This document shows positions 34,704 to 45,964 of a stretch of 64,000 nucleotides of DNA, piece by piece. Both the position numbers and the translations under genes were made by a program. This DNA comes from Epiperipatus broadwayi (Eukaryota > Onychophora > Udeonychophora > Euonychophora > Peripatidae). The stretch spans positions 10,640,499 to 10,704,498 of the forward strand of contig JAQFVV010000012.1 of assembly GCA_028023455.1 (NCBI GenBank), read 5' to 3'. The notes under the pieces were generated by a model. The model had not been told where the DNA came from. It saw only the letters and a program-made list of their open reading frames with translations, and ran no database searches. Position 1 is the stretch's first letter; each line of letters opens with the position of its first letter.

Positions 34704-35045
34704 TGCACCAGTATATTTGCAGTAATCTTCAAATTCTTCAGTAACATTCTTATGCATCTGATTTAACTACAAGAAGACAGCATTATCTACTGAAAAAGTG
34801 CTGGTATGAGTAATCATTGATCTGGTGAAAGTAACATCTACATATAATTTACTGTCCATCATTAATTCTTGCCAAAGTAAATAAGCATAGTATTTTCTCC
34901 CCAAAATTAAATGATTAAAATTTGGGAACTGCCTTCTACCAAGGACAATGCAATCCACTATTTTCAAAACTATGGCATCCTGTCCTTACAAAAATTCTGC
35001 ATAAATTGCCATAGTATCACACTTTAAATCCATAGTTCAGACAAA
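34704..35045. other. Stretch without assigned feature
   Basis: A 66-codon minus-strand frame (34767-34967) contains LYVDVTF, faintly like the first Asp block of MULE transposases, but nothing else supports it. Confidence 0.35.
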
Positions 35046-35208
35046 CAATGATGCTAAAAAATAAAAAAAAATAGACATATATTACATGACCCCCCTTTTT
35101 TTTAAACTTGTAAAATATGAACAAAGAGCTTTGCTAGTTGCTCAACAAGATTTGTGTTAAATGTGCTTAGCAAGAGAAAGCATTAAAAATATCTTTATCA
35201 AAAACCAC

Positions 35209-35266
35209 ACCCAAATCCAAGACCAATGGTTTCATTCTTTGGCAATCTTCAATGAGGTGCTAGGGT
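35209..35266 (-). ncRNA. Hammerhead ribozyme motif, family B, left arm
   Basis: GAAA intact, followed by helix III ACC-ATT-GGT and a GGTC cleavage site, the classical GUC-type triplet. The first core box is TTGAAGA instead of CTGAGGA, and helix II is damaged. Confidence 0.65.
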
Positions 35267-35791
35267 AGTTTCACACATTAGATCTAAAAATACCAAATCA
35301 AAATCAGCATTTATCTAAGAGTTAACCATTGAGTAGAAAATCTGAAATTTTCAGACAGTTAAATGTCTTCAAATCCAGCTATCTAACTCAAATAGCTATA
35401 TGAGAAAGCAAAGAGTATAAATAGTCAAGAAAAAATAAAAAATATAGTCATATATCACATGATTTAAACTTGTAAAATGTAAACAAAGAGCTTTGTTAGT
35501 TGCTCAACAAGCTTTGTTTATATTTTACAAGATTAAAAAAGGGGGATCATGTGATATATGACTTTATTTTTTATTTTTTATTGACTATTTATAGTCTTTG
35601 ATTTAAGTCTTAAGTGATGATATATTGCTAAGACTACTAATATATGGTTAGGCTGAAGATTTCTCAACCCCATATATAGCTGGGTTTGAAGACATTTAAG
35701 TGTCTGAAAATTTCAGATTTTTTACTCAATGGTTAACTCTTAGATAAATGTTGGTTCTAGATTGGTATTTTTAGATCTAGTGCCAGAAACT

Positions 35792-35849
35792 ACCCTAGCA
35801 CCTCACTGAGGAGTGCCAAAGCACAAAACCATTGGCCTGGGATTTGGGT
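35792..35849 (+). ncRNA. Hammerhead ribozyme motif, family B, right arm
   Basis: ACCC and CCTCA (helix I 3' strand), intact CTGAGGA (35806-35812), perfect helix II GTGC-CAAA-GCAC, AAAA for GAAA, helix III ACC-ATT-GGC, then TGGG and GGGT pairing back to the helix I strand. A single G-to-A change in GAAA is the main lesion. Confidence 0.75.
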
Positions 35850-35950
35850 CTGGTTTCTGATAGAGATATTTTAAATGCTTTCTCTTGCTAAGCATTCATC
35901 ACAAAGCTTGTTGAGCAACTAGCAAAGCTCTTTGTTTAACCAATGATGCT

Positions 35951-36608
35951 GATTCATTCAGGATTGTCAAAAGAAAGTAGTCCTTTGTAATGGAACATGG
36001 TTCAAAGCGAGAAACTTCAGCTGCAGTAATGATAAGAACACAATTTTGTAAATGGACAGAATTGGTTATCATTTGCAATAAATATTGATTGTCATTGTTG
36101 GAAGATCATTTCTCAGAAAAAATGTAAATGCATATTTGTTTCATTTTCACTAAATAAAATTATATGTGGCCATTTTTCAAAATATAAAATCTTTGTATGT
36201 TTACATGATGGAAGATAATTTCACACAAAAAATGTAAATGTATGTTTGTAGACATTTGTACCATTTTCGGTAAATGAAGTTATAGGTCATCATTTTTCCA
36301 AATAAATCTTTAATTGATCAATTAAGTTTGTCAGAAACTCCATTGTAAACATTATTATCAGAGATTATTGTTGGACTAATACACAAGTATCAAATTAATT
36401 ATCTAACATCAATACTTAAATTGTGTTTCATAAAAAATTGATTAATGAAGCTTAATTATGCTCACGTTTATATTATTTTGTAATATTTAATAGATATACT
36501 TATAAAAATTTGATATTATACATAAACAAATATATTACTCTTTAATAAGAACTGAACACAATATCATGAATTTATAATGAAAGGCACAATTGTTGTGTTT
36601 TTTTTTTT
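35951..36608. other. AT-rich stretch with a diverged 110-bp tandem duplication
   Basis: The segment starting GGAAGATCATTTCTCAG (36100) is repeated in diverged form from 36210 (GGAAGATAATTTCACAC). Nothing else was recognised. Confidence 0.55.
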
Positions 36609-36700
36609 GCATTTGTTAATGGCAAAAAAAATGAATTAAAAAGATGGTAAAAATGCATTTGTTAATGGCAAAAAAAATGAATTAAAAAGATGGTAAAAGT
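36609..36700. repeat. 46-bp tandem duplication
   Basis: GCATTTGTTAATGGC...AAAAGATGGTAAAA starts at 36609 and again at 36655 with essentially no change. Confidence 0.85.
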
Positions 36701-36769
36701 CATTTTTATAATTGCAATTCTATTCCATAAATATCATTGTTTTTTTTTTTTTGAAAGAATTAAAAATAA

Positions 36770-36840
36770 GCGTTGATGGCCTAGTAGTTAGCATAGCTGC
36801 CTTCCAAGCAGCTGGCCCGGGCTCGCTTCCCGGTCAACGC
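36770..36840 (+). tRNA. tRNA-Gly(UCC)-like gene, probably a retroposed copy
   Basis: 71 bases with a perfect 7-bp acceptor stem (GCGTTGA/TCAACGC), anticodon stem GCTGC/GCAGC, loop CTTCCAA giving anticodon TCC (36803-36805), and T stem CCGGG/CCCGG. The T-loop is CTCGCTT rather than TTCGANT, so box B is weakened, including the universally conserved A58. It is followed by ATTTAACATAGG and a run of A's instead of a T-run terminator, which suggests a retroposed tRNA pseudogene or short SINE related to the SINE family in this window. A functional gene is less likely. Confidence 0.6.
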
Positions 36841-36859
36841 ATTTAACATAGGAAAAAAA

Positions 36860-37539
36860 AATTATCTCTCCAAATACAATTAAAATCATTAGTACACATA
36901 TCGAACTTTTTTTTTATTAGATTGTAAACAAATTTACTGTCTAATTTCTTCACTTGCTTTATCATTAATTTTATTTGAAAAATTATATATATATTAATTA
37001 TGCAATGCTTACATAGTGGGTTTATTTCAATGCAATAGCTTTTACAAAAAAAAAATCTTGAAATAAATATTTACGTGATGCAAACAAAACTTGTCTCCAC
37101 AAAATATTTATTTTTATTTAGGCGGTCCTTTGATCTATTGTCTTCACTTTTTTCAACTTTGAGGATTATTATCTTCACTTTAGTAATCTTTTTTATTTAT
37201 TGCCGAAGTTAATATTTTAGATTATATTCATTTTTAAAACCAGGTTATTGATAAACTAGAAAAAAAAAAGTTAGTCATAATGTGAAATAATTTTTATTTT
37301 ACTTCAAAATAAAATAGAAAGAAACACAATAGCTTTCTTCTAATGGTAAAAAAAATAAATAACGAATTTACTATAAGTATGTTAAAACATAATTCAAAAT
37401 AATTTTTAAATCTATACTTTCACTTCCTTCACAATCTTTCATACTTCTTGTTCTCAGGATAATAAATAATTCACCCATGTAAACAAAATATATATTATAT
37501 TTAGCATTTTATTTATTTGAAAGACAAGTTTTTTTACTA
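36860..37539. other. AT-rich stretch without recognised feature
   Basis: I saw no gene. Confidence 0.5.
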
Positions 37540-39464
37540 TATATAATAATATGTAAAAGCAATATGCTTCAAAGTTCCTACCAAAACTTGAAAGTGTTAC
37601 ATTTAATAGCTTTGTATTTTATATATAATAACATGAAAGTTAAACACCTTCAAACAGATACGCTTTTTTAAAAATGCTTAAGTGACAGCCAATCAGATGG
37701 AATAATGGCAATCACATGGGACTCTAAATTCTAAAACACAAGCCAGAACTATTAGAAAAAGATGGATCCATCTTAATCTATGCCTCAATTATATTTAAAT
37801 AAGCCAGACTCAAGCATTTTGAACTAAGAGTGTGAAGCTAAATACCTTCACATTTAATCCACTAAATATTATATATATAAATTAACAACGCGAAATCATC
37901 TGATTTACAACGAAGAAATATTTTAAATCTAATGAAATGATATTAATAAATGTAAATATATTAAATTTAAGCGTAAACAGATAATATAATATATTTCTTC
38001 ATTGTAAATCGGATGATTTCGCGTTGTTAATTTATATATATAATATTTAGTGGATTAAATGTGAAGGTATTTAGCTTCACACTCTTAGTTCAAAATGCTG
38101 GAGTCTGGCTTATTTAAATATAATTGAGGCATAGATTAAGATGGATCCATCTTTTTCTAATAGTTCTGGCTTGTGTTTTAGAATTTAGAGTCCCATGTGA
38201 TTGCCATTATTCCATCTGATTGGCTGTCACTTAAGCATTTTTAAAGCGTATCTGTTTGAAGGTGTTTAACTTTCACGTTATTATATTATCTGTTTACACT
38301 TAAATTTAATATATTTACATTTATTAATATCATTTCATTAGATTTAAAATATTTCTTCGTTGTAAATCGGATGATTTCGCGTTGTTAATTTATATATATA
38401 ATATTTAGTGGATTAAATGTGAAGGTATTTAGCTTCACACTCTTAGTTCAAAATGCTTGAGTCTGGCTTATTTAAATATAATTGAGGCATAGATTAAGAT
38501 GGATCCATCTTTTTCTAATAGTTCTGGCTTGTGTTTTAGAATTTAGAGTCCCATGTGATGCCATTATTCCATCTGATTGGCTGTCACTTAAGCATTTTTA
38601 AAGCGTATCTGTTTGAAGGTGTTTAGCTTTCACGTTATTATATTATCTGTTTACGCTTAAATTTAATATATTTACATTTATTAATATCATTTCATTAGAT
38701 TTAAAAATATTTCTTCGTTGTAAATCGGATGATTTCACGTTGTTAATTTATATATATAATATTTAGTGGATTAAATGTGAAGGTATTTAGCTTCACACTC
38801 TTAGTTCAAAATGCTTGAGTCTGGCTTATTTAAATATAATTGAGGCATAGATTAAGATGGATCCATCTTTTTCTAATAGTTCTGGCTTGTGTTTTAGAAT
38901 TTAGAGTCCCATGTGATTGCCATTATTCCATCTGATTGGCTGTCACTTAAGCATTTTTAAAGCGTATCTGTTTGAAGGTGTTTAACTTTCACGTTATTAT
39001 ATTATCTGTTTACGCTTAAATTTAATATATTTACATTTATTAATATCATTTCATTAGATTTAAAATATTTCTTCGTTGTAAATCGGATGATTTCGCGTTG
39101 TTAATTTATATATATAATATTTAGTGGATTAAATGTGAAGGTATTTAGCTTCACACTCTTAGTTCAAAATGCTTGAGTCTGGCTTATTTAAATATAATTG
39201 AGGCATAGATTAAGATGGATCCATCTTTTTCTAATAGTTCTGGCTTGTGTTTTAGAATTTAGAGTCCCATGTGATTGCCATTATTCCATCTGATTGGCTG
39301 TCACTTAAGCATTTTTTAAAAAGCGTATCTGTTTGAAGGTGTTTAACTTTCAAGTTATTATATTATCTGTTTACGCTTAAATTTAATATATTTATATAAT
39401 AATATGTAAAAGCAATATGCTTCAAAGTTCCTACCAAAACTTGAAAGTGTTACATTTAATAGCT
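37540..39464. repeat. 358-bp tandem array with leading inverted unit and 72-bp flanking direct repeats
   Basis: Forward units start near 38000, 38357, 38715 and 39073. The landmark GGATGATTTCGCG falls at 38011, 38369, 38727 and 39085, giving a period of exactly 358. The block before them (about 37640-37990) is the same unit in inverted orientation. The whole is flanked by a 72-bp direct repeat (37540-37611 and 39393-39464) starting TATATAATAATATGTAAAAG, with no difference seen. Unit copies differ at only a few positions, so amplification is recent. Each unit holds a GTGAAGG/CTTCAC hairpin. I found no CTGANGA...GAAA core in it. Confidence 0.9.
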
Positions 39465-39649
39465 AAAATCATTGTTGTATTTTATTCATTAACTATTATT
39501 TTCTTGCATATCTCTCAATACAAATACATAATTATACTATTAGGTAGGAATATATAGAGTATATGAGCACAGACTTTTACACGACCCACCACTCTCCACT
39601 GTATCTCATAACACTGATACACTTGAACACATATATGTCAAAAAGATAA

Positions 39650-39712
39650 ACAAACACCAATATACTACGTATTTGATGCTAAACCAGCAATCATCATTTG
39701 TTCCAGATTATC
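39650..39712 (-). ncRNA. Hammerhead ribozyme relic, family A, inverted unit of A3
   Basis: Aligned with the forward copies, but the core boxes are ATGATGA and CAAA. Not expected to be active. Confidence 0.5.
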
Positions 39713-40229
39713 ATCTTCACACATATATGCAATAAGTGCTCGCATATATATTAAGATAGCCAATCTTCATACTTTAATGGACAGGCTTCAATCCATTCCA
39801 CATTCCAATTCTTCAGCCGTCCATCCAATTGAAAATCTGATTATGGAATGCTCAAAGGCCACCTTGAGGCTGAGGTTCTCATCACACCCATGTGCCCATA
39901 TACCCTATATATTACATATATTGACACAGGTATATAATAAGTCTGTATTTCAGTTATTACATAGTAGAGGATGTCTTCCCACCCCTTGTATATGTATTAA
40001 ATGAATTATGTCCTATACATGACGAGTCAGATTTAGTTTAGATTAACATGGGTGTGATGAGAATCTCAGCCTCAGGGTGGCCTTTGAGCATTCCATCATC
40101 AGATTTTCAATTGGATGGATGGTTGAAGGGTTGGTGTGTGGAGTGGATTGATGCCTGTCTATTAAAGTATGAAGATTGGCTATACTTAATATATGTGTAA
40201 GCACTTATTGCATGAATGTGTGGAAATGA

Positions 40230-40286
40230 TAATCTGAACCAACTGATGATTGCTGTTTTAGCATGAAATAGACATATTTGTGATTG
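40230..40286 (+). ncRNA. Hammerhead ribozyme motif, family A, first forward unit of A3
   Basis: CTGATGA (40243-40249) and GAAA (40265-40268) are intact. Helix II TGCT-GTTTT-AGCA. Helix I outer part TAATC pairs with GATTG through a wobble; the inner part ACCAA faces TTTGT, so it is weakened by one mismatch. Confidence 0.7.
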
Positions 40287-40704
40287 TTTATCTTTTCAAT
40301 ATATGTGTGTTCAAGTGTATGTGTTATGAGATAGAGTGGAGAGTGGTGGGTCATGTGAAAGTCTGTGCTCATATACCCTATATATTACATATATTGATAC
40401 AGGTATATAATAAGTTTGTAGTTCAGTTATTACATAGTAGAAATATCTGCCCATCCCTTGTATATGTATTAAATGGATTATGTCCTGTACATGAGGGGTC
40501 AGATTCACTTTAGGTCAACATGGGTGTGATGAGAATCTCAGCCTCAGGGTGGCCTTTGAGCATTCTATCATCAGATTTCCAATTGGATGGATGGTTGAAG
40601 AGTTGGAGTGTGGAGTCGATTGAAGCCTGTCCATTAAAGTATGAGGATTGGCTATCTTAATATATATATATGTGAGCACTTATTGCATATATGTGTGGAA
40701 ATGA

Positions 40705-40761
40705 TAATCTAGACCAACTGATGATTGCTGGTTTAGCATGAAATACATATATTTGTGATTG
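40705..40761 (+). ncRNA. Hammerhead ribozyme motif, family A, second forward unit of A3
   Basis: CTGATGA (40718-40724) and GAAA (40740-40743) are intact with hairpin TGCT-GGTTT-AGCA between them. It lies 475 bases after the previous copy, so transcripts of this array would be cut into unit-length RNAs if the motif is active. The inner helix I has one mismatch (TTTGT facing ACCAA). Confidence 0.75.
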
Positions 40762-40920
40762 TTTATCTTTTTGACATATTCATGTTCAAATGTATCAGTG
40801 TTATGAGATAGACTGGAGGGTGGTGGGTTGTGTGAAAGTCTGTGCTCATATACCCTATATATTACATGTATTGATACAGGTATATAATAAGCCTGTATTT
40901 GAGTTATTATTAGGTATGAA

Positions 40921-42425
40921 CTAAATTTAACAGATAAATGTGTAATAGTGAATTATTTATGATGTTGTGGAATTACTAATGTGTAAACAGTACCTTAAGT
41001 CATATTACAAATCTTAAATTTTTTCCACTGGATATTTTGATAATAGTACTACCACCAGCATTAATGGAACAGGTAAACAATATACAGTGGAGCTGCTGAG
41101 CCCTCTTGCATAAGTCATACATTGTTTATAATAATTCACTTTTCGCTGATAATCTTTGATTACATAGAATATATATTGCTTACTGAACTATAGTGTACAA
41201 TACTTTCTAACACATATACTTTTTTATACCTATAGAATGCATCTACAAATTAATATTATAGAATTAACAAAATTAAATAACTGAGATAATATATATATAT
41301 ATTTACTGTGCACTAAAGTGAAAAATCAACACAATTGGGATTTTTAGATTTAACTTGAAATAAAAACATGGTAGGGAGCGGGAAGTGTCCATAAATTAAT
41401 TAAGTCAATTCAAGTAAGCAAATAACAATTTTATATTAAAAATGCTAAACAATTTTTTTTAATATTTTGTAAAAAATATTTTTTTTACATTTTGAAATAA
41501 TTCAAAATATCTTTTTGCTACAAATAAATTTATTTTTTCAAAAAGATATTTCAAATTTTTAATTCTTTTGAAAGTTACTTTCTATTATGGAATTTAGTTA
41601 ATTCAATTGACATTTATTTTTAACATTATCTTTGAAAAAAAAAAAAATGTAAAAAAATTTAAAATGTTTGTAAGGTTTCATTTTTTATAGAATGCTGTCA
41701 ACTATGTGTACTACCATATTTTATATTAACTGCTTTTAAGTGTTTTTTAAAAATGTTTTTCCAAATTTATTCTTTAAAACAAACCATATTTTTATATAAT
41801 ATATTTTATGAGCCCATTAATAAGATGTTATTTGTTAAATATGCCATTCCAAAGTATTATAAAGGCAAATCAATCATAGTATATTTCATTTTCAAAAAGA
41901 TCACTTTTTTATTCCTTTCTATAATATGTACTCATCAAAACTACATTAAAGTATTACTTTTATTAATAAAACTTATTTTTATTATTCTGCATCATAAATC
42001 ATAAAAACTCTCTAAAATTCCCAGTGTTTTGACCATATTCTATGGCACTTGTCATAGGAATCATTCATTTCTGAAATATGTGTGTTCTGCATATAATTTC
42101 TATATGTTTAAAACTAAACTAGTAAATTAATTCATTTTATTTAGCATTACAATTAAGATAAAAGTATTTATTAAAATGAATTTATAAAAATAAAATATCC
42201 AAGAACTTTCTAGGGATATTATAAATTATTTAGTTGTTAAAAAAATGATTGTAGAGTTTTTAAAACTTTTCCAATTAATGTATAATATTAAAGATTTGGT
42301 ATTATTATTATATATTTTTTTCCTTCATTTTAATCAATGTCTGGTAATTTACACCTGTAGAATAAACCTAGACATTTATGATCAGCTGCTATTTCACATT
42401 ACCATATCAATGGACAAATTTTTCT
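40921..42425. other. AT-rich stretch without recognised feature
   Basis: I recognised no gene. A lysine/isoleucine/phenylalanine-rich frame at 41753-42004 is a by-product of AT-rich composition. Confidence 0.5.
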
Positions 42426-42429
42426 GGTA

Positions 42430-42705
42430 AAAACTTAAAAGAAGTAAAGAGTTGTGGGTAATGGTGACTATTTAAGATACCAGCTGACCAGAGACTATAA
42501 ATATGATCTCTTGGAAAAATTAAATCAGTCTTTGTGCATCCAAGATCTGGTCAAATTAAATTTTAAAATGGGCATTTTTAAAAGTCTTCTCCAGAATGGC
42601 AGAGTAGACAGATTTACTCTGGGCATTTTGCTTCACTGGCAAAATGTATCTTCTCCTTGAACTAACTAAATAAACTATAACAACAATAACAACAGAAATT
42701 ATCAC
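42430..42705 (+). repeat. Possible retroposon 3' end with AAC-type tail
   Basis: A less AT-rich block ends ACTAAATAAACTATAACAAC followed by AATAACAACAG, the sort of short-motif tail found at LINE or SINE 3' ends. The body has no identified relative in this window. Confidence 0.3.
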
Positions 42706-43164
42706 CAATTATTTTATATTGCTTACAAGATACCCATTGTAACATCAATCAAATCATTTGTCTCTTCTTTCAAAATAATTTTGAAATAACTTGTTTGAAA
42801 ACTAAAACTTTATACAATATGCATCTAAATCAGTGTATAAATTCTCAGTTTTGGAGAAAATACTCAATTCTTAATGAAAATCAATGAAGTTAATTCAGTC
42901 TATGGATTATTATTTATTTACTAGGTTTTATAAATTATTAAAATAGCCTGAACTATATAGAAAAATAAATTGTGATAAATCAAAGAATCACTAATCTGAT
43001 GCCCTTAAAAATACATGATAAATGCCAATCATAAAGATTTTACTTTCTAAAAGATTAGCTGTTCCCTTTGCATAAAACAACAATTCAATATCAGTCCTAC
43101 AATAATGGATTTTTGATTATGAATGCCATAATAATAAGAATGTGAAAGGCTAAAATATTTGATA

Positions 43165-43410
43165 GAAATGCCTTAAAATGCTTATGTGACAGCCAATCAG
43201 ATGTAATAATGACTGCATATGGAATTCTCAATTCAAGAACACAAGCCAAACATGAGAATTGAATTGAGAGTTTCATGTGTAGTCATTATTACATCTGATT
43301 GGCTGTCACATAAGCATTTTAAGTGCTTCGGTCGAAGGTTTTAGCCTATCATGTTATTATTAGATCATATGCTAGTGCTTAATAAATTTAATATATTTGA
43401 ATGCCATAAT
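43165..43410. repeat. Hairpin related to the 358-bp unit
   Basis: AATGCTTATGTGACAGCC at the left and GGCTGTCACATAAGCATT at the right enclose a palindrome of about 150 bases. CAGCCAATCAGATG...AATAATG and the trailing ATTTAATATATTTG match the unit of the array at 37.6-39.4 kb. A second, diverged member of the same family in foldback form. Confidence 0.75.
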
Positions 43411-45120
43411 ATAAAAATATGTTCAACATCATAAATTGATCAGCAGACATTCTAAAATGGATTAATGTGCAAACTATACAATCCAGAGTAGTATTACTAA
43501 ATGTACTTTATTAAATTTTTAAAATTATATTAAGTATTTCTATGATTTTAAACCCATGAAATAAATTACCTTATGCTTCTAATTGAATATTTAGTTCTTA
43601 TGTTAATTATTGTCAGTAAATTATAAATGTTAGAATAATCTGCAAAAAGGTAATTATTTCCACAGAATATTTTCAAACATTCATGAAAGTAGAATTACAT
43701 ATTTAAGGAATTACTTAAATAAACTTTGTTTATAATTGTTATTCTCAAGATAATATTGAGGTATGAAGATCCAGGTGACAACTTTATATTATTATTAATA
43801 ACTTGGATATTAAATGTAATATATTTGATTTACATTTTATATTGGAGTCAGGTCGCATTTAATTAAACTAACTTATAAACCTCAGTAAATCCACCCATGT
43901 TTAATTGACTTTATGTTTATTACTTATTGAATTCAGCAACAGATTAATAGATAGCTAAACATTTTGAGTAAATGATTAAATCTTCAAGGAATATTTATCT
44001 GTATAGTGCCTATGATATTTGTATAATTTGAAATTCTATATTATGCAATAAAACATTCTTCTAATATCAATAAAATAATCATATTTGTTAGTCGAGGTAT
44101 ACTCCTAACTAATTAGTTAAATTTTAAATAATACAAGAAGCATAGTAAGTCATTATTTTATAGAATAAGGTTGATAACCTATTAATTATTGTTACAAATA
44201 TAATTAAGGACATTATAAAACATTCTTATCCTCCTGTAAGATTAAGTTCTGACTTAATATTGTTGAACCCTCTCCAATACAGTGCCTTGTTTTACAACAC
44301 TTTAGAATTATAAACATAATCACAACCCAAGGTTAGTTTGTTATTGTAGAACAAACAATAATATTCATTAATATTGTTATAGAATTTTGTTATTAAAGTA
44401 TGTTTATTATTCACTTATAATTTTATTTTGTTTATAATACTTGTTGTTTATAATAAAGCAATTGCTATATTTAAATATGTTTAACTGTCATTATTGAAAT
44501 TATCGTCTTTACATATTGTTGAAATAAAAGGTCACACTTCCAAGCTATTAAATTACATATTTATTTATTAAAATAATATACACAATTTACTATTACCATT
44601 ACTATATAAAATACAAATTAGTAAGGTAGGATGATGTACAATAAAATTCCTTTTACATTCATCATATCTAGAACAACTTAATAAACTTTAAATCTATACA
44701 TTTTTTAATTGAATGATTAAGATTGATTTAGATAATAACCCTGAGAATTAATTAATTGAACATTATATTTAATTTAAATCTGAGAGAAAGTTAATTTTCT
44801 AGCCTTATTTAAAAATAGGCATTAATTTGTATCAAAATATTTCTTTACACAATATATATCGTAACAAAATAAGTGTAATTAAAAATACATCAAAATTATT
44901 ATCACATATCTATAAAAATACCCTGAGAATTTTATTGTCCTTAACTTTAATTCATTATTAAATTCTGGAGCAGTTATTATTATCTATTTTATGTGGAAAA
45001 TAAACATCATTCATTTTAATTTACTTTTTATAAGTGAGCAACCAATATCAAAAATACTCTATATAAAACGCACTCACCTCAACCAATCATATTTTGCATC
45101 TGCCTGATTGCAACTTGAAC
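43411..45120. other. AT-rich stretch without recognised feature
   Basis: I saw no gene. Confidence 0.5.
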
Positions 45121-45254
45121 TTTGGAATACAATATATATATATATACATATTGAGAGAGAAGGAGTTGAACTTAGGATTTTCAGTCTATATTCATCCTCC
45201 ATTCAATCTCAAACAATTGATACACATGATCATGTACATGTGAAAAATATAAAT

Positions 45255-45307
45255 TATCTCAAATATATGTATTTCGTGCAGAACCAGCGCTTGTCAGTAG
45301 ATTATAA
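45255..45307 (-). ncRNA. Hammerhead ribozyme motif, family A
   Basis: GAAA intact with helix II GCGCT-GGTTC-TGCAC, which fits the GTGCT/AGCAC consensus with changes; the first core box is CTGACAA. Inactive as it stands. Confidence 0.6.
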
Positions 45308-45393
45308 TCTCCTACACATATATACAATCAGTTCTCAGCTTATATTAAGATAGAAATTCCTTAAAATTTAATGGACAGGCAATCTTCCAATAC

Positions 45394-45504
45394 TTTTTTT
45401 TCATATGTCATAGCAATAGCCGGGACGCGAACCCACAACCATCTGCAAACAACTACTTGCTTGCAAGATGGCTGCGATGACCTCCCGGCTAACAATGCTT
45501 GACA
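45394..45504 (-). repeat. tRNA-Gly-like SINE nested in a family A arm
   Basis: Same layout as the copies at 4811, 18960 and 52629: CAAGCATTG start, tRNA-like body, TATGACATATG and an A8 tail on the minus strand. The flanks ATCTTCCAATAC and CTCTTCCACTAA look like a decayed target duplication. The tRNA-like body is more diverged than in the other copies. Confidence 0.75.
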
Positions 45505-45841
45505 CTCTCTTCCACTAATTTAAATGTTAATTTCATTGAAAAACCAATGATGCAATGCTCATAGCCCTTGGTGGATTTGATATTATAGTCATTCTCTTAT
45601 AGACATTATGTCACTGTAACTTCTCATATTATCAGACCATTATGAATCCATTTATATTAATAGATGAAGGATGGGCTGGACTTATACTATGATGTAATGT
45701 ATTTCCAAGCCAATATGTAATTAACCTATTCATTCATTATACTGAATGTTTACTGTAGTAAATAGAAGGATTTGAGCTTAAAATTTTCAGTCTATATTTA
45801 TCCTCCATTCCATCAAACAACCAATATACAGGACCACATGA

Positions 45842-45895
45842 TCCCCAATATAAATCTTTTGTGCAGAGCAAGCACTCATCAGTTGGGCCATATTA
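45842..45895 (-). ncRNA. Hammerhead ribozyme motif, family A
   Basis: CTGATGA intact, helix II GTGCT-TGCTC-TGCAC, GAAA mutated to AAAA. Confidence 0.6.
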
Positions 45896-45964
45896 CAATC
45901 TACCACACATATACACAATCAGTGCTCAGTTTATATTAAGGTAGCAATAACTTAAACTTTAATA

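Larger units (their letters stand above)
35056..35940. mobile_element. Foldback element, ribozyme family B, with 10-bp target duplication
   Basis: CAATGATGCT lies at 35046-35055 and 35941-35950. The long arms (about 35080-35450 and 35570-35940) are inverted copies, both containing CAAAGCTCTTTG-type and GTTGAGCAACTAGC blocks. Between them a second, smaller palindrome (35455-35568) repeats the same outer sequence around TGCTCAACAAGC. So the element is an inverted unit plus a forward unit plus extra terminal pieces. A single arm of the same family lies at 54775-55140. Confidence 0.85.
39551..40907. mobile_element. Foldback element, ribozyme family A (copy A3), with tandem forward units
   Basis: Flanks TATTAGGTAGGAA (39538-39550) and TATTAGGTATGAA (40908-40920) match at 12 of 13 bases. 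An inverted unit (about 39551-39905) is followed by two head-to-tail forward units: ACAGGTATATAATAAG recurs near 39924, 40400 and 40877, a period of about 476 bases. GGTGTGATGAGAATCTCAGC likewise recurs at both units. Apparent reading frames in this region are arm artefacts and encode nothing recognisable. Confidence 0.9.
45150..45600 (-). repeat. Family A arm interrupted by a SINE
   Basis: The left part (45150-45390) follows family A order through the ribozyme and TTTAATGGACAGGC. A SINE then interrupts (45394-45504), and the arm resumes as TTCATTGAAAAACCAATGATG...GCTCATAGCCC, matching the family ATTGAAAATCTGATGATGGAATGCTCAAAGGCC block. No inverted partner was found close by. Confidence 0.7.

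Noticed and set aside
37995-39392. Hammerhead core in the 358-bp unit
   Set aside because: The minus strand has CGCGAAATC followed by a helix III-like ATC-ATCC-GAT, but no CTGANGA with a matching helix II lies upstream of GAAA, so the motif is incomplete.
40280-40513. 77-codon frame with Cys and His residues as a zinc-binding protein
   Set aside because: It lies wholly within tandem units of foldback A3, and similar frames appear in each unit by repetition.
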